Positions 14,055 through 21,586 of a stretch of 21,881 bases of DNA are shown in pieces. Location: contig JAJBVJ010000165.1 in the NCBI GenBank assembly GCA_020859875.1, positions 1 through 21,881 on the forward strand. The letters run 5' to 3'. Below the pieces are notes generated by a model. That model saw only the letters and a list, made by a program, of their open reading frames with translations, searched no databases and was not told the DNA's origin. The DNA comes from Rikenellaceae bacterium. GTDB lineage: Bacteria > Bacteroidota > Bacteroidia > Bacteroidales > Rikenellaceae. The first letter of the stretch is position 1, and each line of letters starts with the position of its first letter. A program made the position numbers and the translations under genes.

Positions 14055-14395
14055 GGCTGCGCTATATCCGGCCCGGCAACCTCTACTTTTAATTCCGCTT
14101 TGTCGCCGGTTACATTATCGGTAACGCATACCATTACCTCTCCTTCCTGTAATCCCGCCAGCAGCAATTCTCCGGATGCTTTCCCCGTGCGGCAGAATCC
14201 CACCATCAAGATATTCTCGTCGCCGCATGTGATGGTGTAATCCCCGTTGCCGCGGGTGATCGGGATTTTGGTATTTTCCCCCACCGATATGGTGCAGGTT
14301 TCGGTTTCGACGACAAGCCGGTTGTTGTCGGAGTATTGACAACTCGACACCGTGGCTGTGATAACGGCCATAAGGACGTAAAGTGGACTATTCAT
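14051..14395 (-). CDS. Small predicted lipoprotein with one Ig-like beta domain
   Basis: This 114-residue protein has a short N-terminal hydrophobic segment (LYVLMAVITATV) and a lipobox ending VSSC at C19, so it is predicted to be a lipoprotein exported by Sec and anchored by its acylated cysteine. The rest (about residues 28-108) has alternating beta-strand character with the pattern GNGDYTITCGDENILMV, then GEVMVCVTDNVTGDKAELKV. This resembles a single bacterial Ig-like (Big/BACON-type) repeat that is common in Bacteroidetes surface proteins. The function is unknown. Extra cysteines (about C34, C57, C68 and C90) could form disulphides in the periplasm. Its stop overlaps the dusB stop tail to tail (ttag at 14051-14054), leaving no room for a terminator. 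Confidence 0.75.
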   Translation of the reverse strand: MNSPLYVLMAVITATVSSCQYSDNNRLVVETETCTISVGENTKIPITRGNGDYTITCGDENILMVGFCRTGKASGELLLAGLQEGEVMVCVTDNVTGDKAELKVEVAGPDIAQP

Positions 14396-14424
14396 AATAT
14401 AAAGATATAGGGGTAGTATAATAT

Positions 14425-14444
14425 GGGCTTACTTCGGTAAGTCC
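14425..14444. other. Hairpin with a UUCG tetraloop in the spacer upstream of the small lipoprotein gene
   Basis: gggcttac (14425-14432), ttcg (14433-14436) and gtaagtcc (14437-14444) form an 8-bp stem, including one G-U pair, closed by the very stable C(UUCG)G loop if transcribed on the plus strand. No T-run follows, so it is not a standard terminator. It lies 30 nt upstream of the lipoprotein gene. The remainder of 14396-14553 is AT-rich with no gene that I can see. Confidence 0.5.
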
Positions 14445-14553
14445 CGATCTTATAGATGATTTCCATAGTGCCAACGATGCATGGGAATTAAAAAATAACG
14501 TAAAAAGTTTTCCCAATATGTCGATATGGGTTACCCGGTACGGTTCGACGGTC

Positions 14554-14581
14554 AAAAAAACGGCCCCTGGGAAGGGGCCGT
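14554..14581 (-). terminator. Intrinsic terminator of the pyruvate:ferredoxin oxidoreductase gene
   Basis: acggcccct (14560-14568) and aggggccgt (14573-14581) form a perfect 9-bp GC-rich stem with a 4-nt loop. On the minus strand it is followed by seven T (plus-strand A-run 14554-14560, one of which also pairs). It is about 28 nt past the oxidoreductase stop codon. Confidence 0.9.
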
Positions 14582-14608
14582 CATTGCCGGCGGTGCCGGT
14601 CTAATTCG

Positions 14609-17600
14609 TTATCGATCTTCCTTTGCGGAGTAATCCATCGAGGCGTAGCGTTTATAGGACTCGTACCTCCACCTGGCGTTCTCTTCGGCAGCCCTGAAGA
14701 GCTCTTCGGCTTCGCCCGGGAACGATTTTAGAAGAGAGGTGTAACGTATTTCCTTCATCAGAAAGTCGCGGAATTTACTCCAGTCCGGTTCCTTGGAGTC
14801 GAGCGAGAAGGGGTTTTTCCCCGTACCTTCGAGTGCCGGATTGTACCTCCACAGGTGCCAGTAGCCCGATTCCACCGCCTGCTTCCCGACGGTCTGGGTG
14901 CGGGTCATGCCGCCTTTGATCCCGTGGTTGATACAGGGGGAGTAGGCGATCACGAGCGAGGGCCCCGGATAGGCTTCCGCCTCTTTCATAGCATTGAACA
15001 GCTGCGACTGGTTTGCACCGATCGCCACCTGTGCTACATATACGTATCCGTAGGTCATGGCAATGACGCCGAGATCCTTTTTGCGGATGCGTTTGCCCGA
15101 GGAGGCGAATTTGGCTACCGCACCCACAGGAGTCGATTTGGATGACTGGCCGCCGGTGTTGGAGTATACCTCGGTGTCGACCACAAGGATATTTACATCT
15201 GCACCGGAAGCGAGCACATGATCCACGCCGCCGTAGCCGATGTCGTAGGCCCAGCCGTCGCCGCCGATGATCCACTGTGATTTCTTGACGAAATTGTCCT
15301 TCATCTCAAGCAGTTGGCGGCAGGTGTCGCAGTCACACCCCTCGAGCATCGGAATGAGCCTCGCGCTCACCTCGGCGCTTACGGAAGCATCGCTGCGGCC
15401 GTCGATCCACTCCTGCATTACGGCTTTGAGCTCGTCGGAGCAGCAGTTGCAGGTGGCTATCGCCTCGCGCATCTTATCTTCCACCTTGTCGCGGAGCCTT
15501 TCGGTGCCGATATGCATACCGAGCCCGAACTCTGCATTGTCCTCGAAGAGGGAGTTGGCCCATGCGGGCCCCTGCCCGTTCTTGTCGGTACAATAGGGGG
15601 TCGAGGGCGCCGAGCCGCTGTAAATCGAAGTACATCCCGTTGCGTTGGCGACCATCATGCGGTCGCCGAAGAGCTGGGTGATGGTTTTAATGTAGGGAGT
15701 CTCGCCGCAACCCGCGCAGGCCCCCGAGAATTCGAAGAGGGGCTGGGCGAACTGGCTACCCTTGACGGTTTTGGTCTTGTCGATGATTCCGTCGCGGTAA
15801 CCCACATTCGCGTGAAGATCGTCGTAGATCTCCTGCTGGCAGAGCTGGGTTTCGAGCGGCTCCATTACCAGAGCTTTCTCCTTGGCGGGACAAACGTCCG
15901 CACAGTTTGAACAGCCCGTACAGTCGAGAGGTGTGACCTGTATGCGGAATTTATACTCCTTGGTGGGGCCGAGGCCCTGAAGGGTCGTAATATTACGCTT
16001 TGAGGCCTCCTCCTCCGTGAGCAGGAAGGGGCGGATCGACGCATGCGGGCAGACGTAGGAGCACTGGTTGCACTGGATGCAGTTCTCGGGTATCCATCGG
16101 GGTACATTGACCGCGATACCCCGTTTTTCATATGCCGAAGTCCCGTTGTCCCAGGTTCCGTCCTCGCGGCCGTCGAATGCGCTGACGGGCAAAAAGTCCC
16201 CTTTTAGGGCGTTAATGGGTTCAACAACGTTAGTTATAAAGGCGGGCTTATCCGTGCAAGCGGCTGCCTTAGCCTCCGCTGCAATATCGGCGCAGGCCCA
16301 TTCCGCGGGAACTTCCACCTTCTGTACATTCCGGCCCCCGAGGTCGACAGCCGCATAATTCATATTGACAATGTCCTCACCTTTCATCCCGTAGGATTTG
16401 AGGATCGCCTTTTTCATATGTTCCACGGCGGTCTGGTAGGGAATCACGTTCGCTATCTTGAAGAACGCGGACTGCATGATGGTATTGGTGCGGTTGCCCA
16501 GGCCGATTTCAGCCGCAATGGCAGTGGCGTTTATGATGTAGAAGTTGATATTCTTTTCGGCAAGGTATTTTTTCATGTGGCCGGGAAGCGACGCCTTGGT
16601 CGTCTCCGCGTCGTGGACACTGTTCAGAAGGAACGATCCGCCGGGTTTAAGCCCCTTGAGAACGTCGTATTTATCGACGTACGAGGGAACGTGGCACGCC
16701 ACGAAGTCGGGAGTGGTAACCAGGTAGGGCGATGTGATGGGGCTGTCTCCGAAACGCAGGTGCGAAGAGGTGTAGCCGCCCGATTTTTTCGAGTCGTAGG
16801 AGAAATATGCCTGGCAGTATTTGTCGGTGGTCTCACCGATTATTTTTATAGAGTTCTTGTTGGCACCCACTGTGCCGTCAGCTCCCAGGCCGAAGAACAG
16901 CCCTTCGAATGTTCCCGGTTTGGCCAGCGAGATTTCCTCCCCGACGGGAAGGGACTTTCTGGTCACGTCGTCGACTATACCGACTGTAAAGTCGTTTTTG
17001 GGGTTAGCCGAGGCGAGGTTCTCATACACGGCGAGTATCTGGGCCGGAGTGGTGTCTTTCGACGAAAGGCCGTAAATACCGCCTATGATGGCCGGGGCAC
17101 CTTCCCTTCCGTAGAACATGTCGCGGACATCGAGGTAAAGGGGCTGGCCGGGAGCTCCCGGTTCTTTGGTGCGGTCGAGCACGCAAATTCTCTTCACGCT
17201 CTGCGGTACCGCCTCGAAGAAGTATTTTGAAGAGAACGGACGGTAGAGATGAACGGTAATAAGACCCGTTTTCTCTCCTTTCGCATTGAGGTGATCTATT
17301 GTTTCTTTGATGGTCTCGGTTACCGATCCCATCGCTACGATTATATTCTCTGCATCCGGTGCGCCGTAGTAGGTGAACGGGCGGTACCGGCGGCCGGTAA
17401 TTTCGCCAATCTTGTCCATCATGTCGGCGACCATGTCCGGAAGTGCGTCGTAGAAGCGGTTGGAGGCCTCCCTCGACTGGAAGTAAATGTCCGGGTTCTG
17501 CGCCGTACCCCTCGTTACCGGATGGTTGGGGTTGAGGGCCCGGCTGCGGAATGCGGCCAGGGCGTCCATGTCGATTAGGGCGGCCAGGGCATCCTGATCC

Positions 17601-18160
17601 ATTATCTCTATTTTCTGTATCTCGTGCGAAGTGCGGAACCCGTCGAAGAAGTGGAGGAACGGCACCCTGGATTTGATTGCCAGAAGGTGTGCTATCCCGG
17701 CAAGGTCCATTACTTCCTGCACGGAACTGGTCGCCAGCATGGCGAAACCGGTCTGGCGGGTAGCCATAACGTCCTGGTGGTCGCCGAATATCGAGAGCGC
17801 CTGCGCCGCCAGCGCTCGTGCAGATACGTGGAAGACACCCGGGAGAAGCTCCCCGGCGATCTTATACATATTGGGGATCATCAGCAGAAGGCCCTGCGAT
17901 GCGGTGAAGGTGGTGCTAAGGGCGCCTGCCTGGAGCGATCCGTGCAGTGTGCCGGCTGCACCCGCCTCGGACTGCATCTCGACAACCTTTACAGTTTCAC
18001 CGAAAATATTTTTGCGCCCCGCCGCCGCCCATTCGTCCACGAGTTCGGCCATGGTGGAAGAGGGAGTGATCGGGTAAATTGCCGCCACTTCGCTGAACAT
18101 ATAGGCTATGTGGGCGGCAGCGTAGTTCCCGTCACAGGTGATGAATTTTTTTTCTGCCAT
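14609..18160 (-). CDS. nifJ: Pyruvate:ferredoxin (flavodoxin) oxidoreductase, single-chain
   Basis: This 1183-residue enzyme oxidatively decarboxylates pyruvate to acetyl-CoA and CO2 and passes electrons to ferredoxin or flavodoxin, a central step in anaerobic energy metabolism. The length fits fused single-chain homodimeric PFORs. Domain I has YPITPSS (29-35) and the thiamine-contacting E65. The CoA-contacting R115 lies in ARALAAQALSIFGDHQD. A ferredoxin-like domain binds two [4Fe-4S] clusters: C694, C697, C700, C704 (CIQCNQCSYVCP) and C747, C750, C753, C757 (CTGCSNCADVCP). A further cluster site includes CAGCGETPY. The thiamine motif runs from GDG (967-969) to NTGG (1001-1004). The C-terminal extension typical of the oxygen-tolerant-type enzyme is present. 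It is transcribed alone, with its own terminator and candidate promoter. The alternative name is por. Confidence 0.97.
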   Translation of the reverse strand: MAEKKFITCDGNYAAAHIAYMFSEVAAIYPITPSSTMAELVDEWAAAGRKNIFGETVKVVEMQSEAGAAGTLHGSLQAGALSTTFTASQGLLLMIPNMYKIAGELLPGVFHVSARALAAQALSIFGDHQDVMATRQTGFAMLATSSVQEVMDLAGIAHLLAIKSRVPFLHFFDGFRTSHEIQKIEIMDQDALAALIDMDALAAFRSRALNPNHPVTRGTAQNPDIYFQSREASNRFYDALPDMVADMMDKIGEITGRRYRPFTYYGAPDAENIIVAMGSVTETIKETIDHLNAKGEKTGLITVHLYRPFSSKYFFEAVPQSVKRICVLDRTKEPGAPGQPLYLDVRDMFYGREGAPAIIGGIYGLSSKDTTPAQILAVYENLASANPKNDFTVGIVDDVTRKSLPVGEEISLAKPGTFEGLFFGLGADGTVGANKNSIKIIGETTDKYCQAYFSYDSKKSGGYTSSHLRFGDSPITSPYLVTTPDFVACHVPSYVDKYDVLKGLKPGGSFLLNSVHDAETTKASLPGHMKKYLAEKNINFYIINATAIAAEIGLGNRTNTIMQSAFFKIANVIPYQTAVEHMKKAILKSYGMKGEDIVNMNYAAVDLGGRNVQKVEVPAEWACADIAAEAKAAACTDKPAFITNVVEPINALKGDFLPVSAFDGREDGTWDNGTSAYEKRGIAVNVPRWIPENCIQCNQCSYVCPHASIRPFLLTEEEASKRNITTLQGLGPTKEYKFRIQVTPLDCTGCSNCADVCPAKEKALVMEPLETQLCQQEIYDDLHANVGYRDGIIDKTKTVKGSQFAQPLFEFSGACAGCGETPYIKTITQLFGDRMMVANATGCTSIYSGSAPSTPYCTDKNGQGPAWANSLFEDNAEFGLGMHIGTERLRDKVEDKMREAIATCNCCSDELKAVMQEWIDGRSDASVSAEVSARLIPMLEGCDCDTCRQLLEMKDNFVKKSQWIIGGDGWAYDIGYGGVDHVLASGADVNILVVDTEVYSNTGGQSSKSTPVGAVAKFASSGKRIRKKDLGVIAMTYGYVYVAQVAIGANQSQLFNAMKEAEAYPGPSLVIAYSPCINHGIKGGMTRTQTVGKQAVESGYWHLWRYNPALEGTGKNPFSLDSKEPDWSKFRDFLMKEIRYTSLLKSFPGEAEELFRAAEENARWRYESYKRYASMDYSAKEDR

Positions 18161-18220
18161 CTTGATGTTGTAGTATGTTATAATTGTTTGATTCAGTTTT
18201 GGGTAGGTATGAAAAACTTA

Positions 18221-18253
18221 CAAATATACGGTAAATATAGATACCCGCCTAAA
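18221..18253 (-). promoter_or_regulatory. Candidate promoter of the pyruvate:ferredoxin oxidoreductase gene
   Basis: On the minus strand TATATTTG (plus 18221-18228) is a perfect TAnnTTTG box. TTTA (plus 18250-18253), 21 nt upstream, is a near match to the -33 TTTG. The leader would be about 55 nt, A-rich and without an obvious Shine-Dalgarno sequence. The -33 region lies inside the left arm of the inverted repeat at 18245-18287. Confidence 0.6.
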
Positions 18254-18287
18254 TTTTCATATGTTAGTTTTTTCACACTTTAGGCGG
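18245..18287. repeat. Perfect 9-bp inverted repeat at the oxidoreductase promoter
   Basis: ccgcctaaa (18245-18253) and tttaggcgg (18279-18287) are exact reverse complements separated by a 25-bp AT-rich spacer. The left arm overlaps the putative -33 element and the right arm lies about 30 bp further upstream. The centre-to-centre spacing of 34 bp is close to three helical turns. It could be a two-site operator for a dimeric regulator. No T-run follows either arm, so it is not a terminator. Confidence 0.5.
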
Positions 18288-18312
18288 TGCCGGGCAGTCC
18301 GGAAACGGAAAA

Positions 18313-18342
18313 GAAAAAACCCGCGTTTACCGCGGGCTTTTT
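18313..18342 (-). terminator. Intrinsic terminator after the tandem lipoprotein genes
   Basis: cccgcg (18320-18325) and cgcggg (18331-18336) form a perfect GC stem with a 5-nt loop. On the minus strand the T-run derives from the A-run at 18314-18319. The opposite flank also has T residues, so the element is nearly symmetric. It lies 20-50 nt past the stop of the downstream lipoprotein gene and insulates it from the oxidoreductase promoter. Confidence 0.88.
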
Positions 18343-18362
18343 ACAATCGACCAATCGAATAA

Positions 18363-18869
18363 CTATACGCTCTCGAAGTACTTGTTATCGTCGTTAGATA
18401 TGGCCGTAATGGTTCCGTTTTCCACGTCGATCTTAAAGACTTCCTTTATCAGGTAGGTCTGATCAGACCTGCTATAGAGGAAGTTGTCGTAAAACATATC
18501 GTCATCCTCGGTGTAGGCCAGCTGTCCGCAGCCGTAGGATACCTCGCCCGAGCGGTCGATGTCGAGTTCGGCGACTATGGTCTTGGTCTGCCCGTCTTCG
18601 TCGAGTCGGTACACGAAGATGTAGAGGGATTGGGCCGTATAGTCGTTACGGTCGGCTTGGAGGATGGTGAGGAAATACTCCTCGGGAGCCTCTTTCGAGA
18701 AGTGGATCCACCGTACCGGGGTGTCCCGGCCGCTGGCGAAAAGTTCCAGTTCGGACGCATCCGTGTAGGTTTTGCCGATATAGCCGTTATCGGTCTGTTT
18801 CGCCCCGCCCCCGCAGGAGAATAAGAGCAGTGCCGCGGCCATTACCAGTGTGATCTTGTAGAATTTCAT
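18363..18869 (-). CDS. Predicted lipoprotein, tandem paralogue B, unknown function
   Basis: From MKFYKITLVMAAALLLFSCGGG this is a 168-residue protein; an ATG two codons upstream (18873-18875) is an equally possible start. The N-terminus is a classic lipoprotein signal with lipobox LFSC, followed by a Gly-rich linker. The mature domain has YIGKTYTDASELELF near its start and TKTIVAELDIDRSGEVSYG in the middle, then an acidic, aromatic-rich second half ending in DIENGTI-like strands (FKIDVENGTITAI). It is homologous to the next gene upstream, with shared blocks GxTYxDAxELxL and KTIxAELDIDR. The regular beta strands and acidic turns suggest a beta-rich, possibly propeller-like or ligand-binding fold, but I recognise no family. 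The 35-nt A-rich gap to its paralogue suggests one transcript ending at the terminator at 18313-18342. Confidence 0.78.
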   Translation of the reverse strand: MKFYKITLVMAAALLLFSCGGGAKQTDNGYIGKTYTDASELELFASGRDTPVRWIHFSKEAPEEYFLTILQADRNDYTAQSLYIFVYRLDEDGQTKTIVAELDIDRSGEVSYGCGQLAYTEDDDMFYDNFLYSRSDQTYLIKEVFKIDVENGTITAISNDDNKYFESV

Positions 18870-18904
18870 TTGCATAATTTTTTGGGGTTTGTGGTTTGTT
18901 TGTG

Positions 18905-19420
18905 TCAGTATCGGGCCTGTTCGAACTCTATGTCCTCGTAGGGTTCCCGGGCAATGAACGAATGGTTTTTAAGGTCGACGAGGTAAATCTCCCGGAACGA
19001 CTCGTCGTGCGGGTCGGTACGCACGAGATACTCGCGCATCAGGTGCTGTCCGTCTCTTGTGAAATTCACCAGTGCGAAATCGTATATATCTTCGGTTTGT
19101 CGGTCTATATCGAGCTCGGCAAGGATCGTTTTTACGGGAGTGTCGCCGCTGTGGCCGACCAGGAAGATATGTTTACCTCTATTGGACTGTTCCCTCGGGT
19201 CTTCGTACATGAAGGCCAGCGAAATTCTTTCGCGGTTGAACTCCTCGGTTACCTGGTCGTACGACAGCGATATACTGAAAGTTTCCGTAAGGCCCAGCTC
19301 CTTCGCGTCGGAGTAGGTGCGGCCTGTGAACTTCGAATCATCGGTTTTCCCGCCAGTGCCGCAGCAGATCAGGATCGCCGAGATGGCAAAGCAAAGGATC
19401 GGTTTCACTCTAATCTTCAT
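18905..19420 (-). CDS. Predicted lipoprotein, tandem paralogue A, unknown function
   Basis: The chosen start, MKIRVKPILCFAISAILICCGTGG, gives 171 residues and puts a proper signal with a lipobox (LICC) at the N-terminus. A longer frame open to 19483 would bury the signal 21 residues inside and is rejected. The mature part begins with FTGRTYSDAKELGL and has VKTILAELDIDRQTEDIYD centrally, matching the neighbouring lipoprotein. The region between these blocks (residues about 60-95) differs more, including an RER/KHIFLVGHSG stretch. The second half (YLVRTDPHDESFREIYLVDL) suggests beta hairpins. The function is unknown. It is the first gene of the two-gene unit. No clear -7 box is seen upstream; TATTTTTA (plus 19451-19458) is the nearest candidate. 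Confidence 0.78.
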   Translation of the reverse strand: MKIRVKPILCFAISAILICCGTGGKTDDSKFTGRTYSDAKELGLTETFSISLSYDQVTEEFNRERISLAFMYEDPREQSNRGKHIFLVGHSGDTPVKTILAELDIDRQTEDIYDFALVNFTRDGQHLMREYLVRTDPHDESFREIYLVDLKNHSFIAREPYEDIEFEQARY

Positions 19421-19496
19421 TCTTAAGTCGCCGCGGGTTAAAAATTTTGATAAAAATAATTCTTTTTCCCGAAATTTAACCATCTGCGGGCATTTT

Positions 19497-19523
19497 TTGC
19501 ACGGGTAGTATTGGCTATCTTTG
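19497..19523 (+). promoter_or_regulatory. Candidate mtgA promoter
   Basis: TATCTTTG (19516-19523) is a perfect TAnnTTTG box, with TTTTTTG ending at 19499 upstream. The 16-nt spacer is slightly short. Initiation would leave a leader of about 25 nt before the ATG at 19554. It diverges from the lipoprotein pair. Confidence 0.6.
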
Positions 19524-19553
19524 CGGGGTGATTGAATCGAACCGGCCCCGCCG

Positions 19554-20225
19554 ATGAAATATCTCGGACGACTTCTGATATACCTGTCTATTTTCTTCGC
19601 GGTCTCTTCCGTGGGATGCGTGCTGATTTTCCGTTTTTTGCCCGTAACGGTTTCCCCCTATAAGGCCGTCCGGTCGTGGGAGGCCGGACGGACTTTCCGG
19701 GGCCCCCGCTCGCCGTGGGTTCCGCTCGATAAAATATCGGAGAATATGGTGCGGGCGGTTGTCGCCACCGAGGACAACAACTTTATGACCCACCGCGGGT
19801 TCGACCTCGATGCAATAAAACTGGCCTTCGAAGAGAGGCGTGAACGCGGCAGGGTACGCGGCGCGAGCACCATAAGCCAGCAAACCGCAAAAAACACATT
19901 CTGTACCCCTTCCGGAACGTGGCTTCGCAAAGGAGTGGAGAGCTATTTCACCGTACTGATCGAGACCCTCTGGGGTAAAAAGCGGATAATGGAGGTCTAT
20001 CTCAATGCCATGGAGGTGGGCCCCGGGGTGTACGGGGCCCAGGCAGCGGCCGTCGACTATTTCGCAACGAGTGCCGGCGACCTCTCACCGGCCCAGGCCG
20101 CCATGATAGCGACCGTGCTTCCAAATCCCGGTAGGATGAGGCTCGAAAATCCCTCGGCCTATATGCAGCGGCGCTCTAAGCAGGTGGTCTCGCTTATGAA
20201 TAAATTGCCCGCCCCGGAGTTTTAA
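19554..20225 (+). CDS. mtgA: Monofunctional peptidoglycan glycosyltransferase (GT51)
   Basis: This 223-residue protein polymerises lipid II into glycan strands at the outer face of the cytoplasmic membrane. One N-terminal transmembrane segment (about residues 5-30) anchors it. The GT51 motifs are in order: ATEDNNFMTHRGFD with the catalytic glutamate E73; RGASTISQQTAKN (about 102-114); RKGVES with the second glutamate E129; and GKKRIMEVYLNAMEVGPGVYG (from 141). There is no transpeptidase domain, so it is the monofunctional type rather than a class A penicillin-binding protein. It has its own candidate promoter and is followed, after 113 nt, by the M16 peptidase pair. Whether the neighbours share a function is not shown by the sequence. 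Confidence 0.93.
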   Translation: MKYLGRLLIYLSIFFAVSSVGCVLIFRFLPVTVSPYKAVRSWEAGRTFRGPRSPWVPLDKISENMVRAVVATEDNNFMTHRGFDLDAIKLAFEERRERGRVRGASTISQQTAKNTFCTPSGTWLRKGVESYFTVLIETLWGKKRIMEVYLNAMEVGPGVYGAQAAAVDYFATSAGDLSPAQAAMIATVLPNPGRMRLENPSAYMQRRSKQVVSLMNKLPAPEF

Positions 20226-20240
20226 TCCGCCGCATTATCG

Positions 20241-20248
20241 TAAATTTG
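20241..20248 (+). promoter_or_regulatory. Candidate promoter (-7 box) for the M16 peptidase genes
   Basis: TAAATTTG matches TAnnTTTG exactly, 16 nt after the mtgA stop. A TTTT 17 nt upstream is a poor -33. It would give a leader of about 85 nt before the ATG at 20339, within a gap that otherwise shows no gene. Confidence 0.45.
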
Positions 20249-20338
20249 CATGGCCTTTGTTCCTTTCCGAACACCCCGCCCGGTAACCTTAATAATTCCC
20301 TCCTGCGGAACGAACTTCGCCGCGGAAGAAGCACGAAA

Positions 20339-21586
20339 ATGATAGAATACAAAGAGAAAATCCTTCCCAACGGCCTGGCCGTGCTCGCAAACCGGGATAC
20401 GGCATCGCGGATGGCTGCCGTCAATATAATATACCGTGTCGGTGCCCGCAATGAGAATCCGGCACGGACGGGATTCGCCCACCTGTTCGAACACCTTATG
20501 TTCAGGGGTACGAAGCAGGTTCCCGATTTCGACCTTCCGCTCCAGATGGCATGCGGCGAGAACAACGCATTTACAAACAACGACTATACGGATTACTACA
20601 TAACCCTTCCCAAAGACAATATCGAAACGGCACTCTGGCTCGAATCCGACAGGATGACGGGCCTCGATATTACGGCGGAAAAATTGGAGACCGAAAAGAA
20701 GGTCGTAATAGAGGAGTTCAACCAGCGCTACCTCAACCAGCCCTATGGCGATCACTGGCTGCTGTTGCGGGCTCTGGCCTACAAAGTCCACCCCTACCGG
20801 TGGGCCACTATCGGTCTGACACCCGACCATATAGCCGATGCGACCCTGGATGAGGTAAAGGATTTTTACCACCGTTTTTACCATCCCTCCAATGCCATCC
20901 TTTCCATTTCGGGCGATTTTCCCGAGGAGGAGGCCCTCGGACTGGCGGGAAAATGGTTCGGCGGTATACCCGGGAGGGTCGTTGAGAACGCGAAGATACC
21001 GCAGGAGCCCCGTCAGACCGAGGCTCGCCGCTACGAATATGTTAGCGATGTCCCGGCCGTCTCCATCACCGTAGCCTTCAAAATGGGAGGACGCACCAGC
21101 CGCCAGCACTACCAATGCGACCTTATGTCCGACCTGCTGGCCGGCGGTAGTTCCTCGCGGCTGAACCATTTTCTTATCAAGGAAAAAAAATTGTTCTCCT
21201 CGGTAAATGCCTATATCTCGAACGATATAGACCCCGGCCTTTTTATCGTAACGGGCCATTTATTGCCGGGCAAAGAGGTAGCCCATGGCGAGAAGGCCAT
21301 ATGGGATGAGCTGGAAAAACTCAAAAGCGAGGCCGTCACCGATTATGAAATGCAGAAGGTCAAAAACAAGTTCGAGGCCGGGACTATATTCGGCGAAATC
21401 AACGTGATGAACAAAGCCATGAACCTGGGCTACTATAAAATGCTCGGGGATATGTCCCTGCTCAACGGCGAAGTGTCCCTATTTGGGTCGATCACGGCCC
21501 GGGAGGTGGCAGCCGCGGCCGGTGAAATCTTCGTGCCGCAGCGCAGCTCTACTTTGATATACATACCGGAAAAGAAAGTTAAGTGA
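20339..21586 (+). CDS. M16 family zinc metallopeptidase, catalytic member
   Basis: This 415-residue protein is an insulinase-superfamily (M16B, inverzincin) peptidase. The inverted zinc site HLFEH spans residues 48-52 in GFAHLFEHLMFRGTKQ. The third ligand is a glutamate at about 125-126 in KKVVIEEFNQRY, the expected distance downstream. The C-terminal homologous half includes VSITVAFKMGG and LMSDLLAGGSSSRLNHFLIK, also typical. A frame open from 20246 would add 31 residues with no family resemblance, so the ATG at 20339 is preferred. No signal peptide is seen, so it may act in the cytoplasm or reach the periplasm in another way. It overlaps the next M16 gene by one base (TGATG), indicating translational coupling and probable heterodimer formation. 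Confidence 0.93.
   Translation: MIEYKEKILPNGLAVLANRDTASRMAAVNIIYRVGARNENPARTGFAHLFEHLMFRGTKQVPDFDLPLQMACGENNAFTNNDYTDYYITLPKDNIETALWLESDRMTGLDITAEKLETEKKVVIEEFNQRYLNQPYGDHWLLLRALAYKVHPYRWATIGLTPDHIADATLDEVKDFYHRFYHPSNAILSISGDFPEEEALGLAGKWFGGIPGRVVENAKIPQEPRQTEARRYEYVSDVPAVSITVAFKMGGRTSRQHYQCDLMSDLLAGGSSSRLNHFLIKEKKLFSSVNAYISNDIDPGLFIVTGHLLPGKEVAHGEKAIWDELEKLKSEAVTDYEMQKVKNKFEAGTIFGEINVMNKAMNLGYYKMLGDMSLLNGEVSLFGSITAREVAAAAGEIFVPQRSSTLIYIPEKKVK

Noticed and set aside
14400..14407. TATCTTTA on the minus strand as a promoter for the small lipoprotein
   Set aside because: It has one mismatch to the -7 consensus, no -33 partner, and would place transcription start on the start codon itself. It is too weak to list.
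16418..17230. 270-codon plus-strand open frame opposite the pyruvate:ferredoxin oxidoreductase gene
   Set aside because: It is a shadow frame. The opposite strand encodes conserved oxidoreductase sequence throughout.
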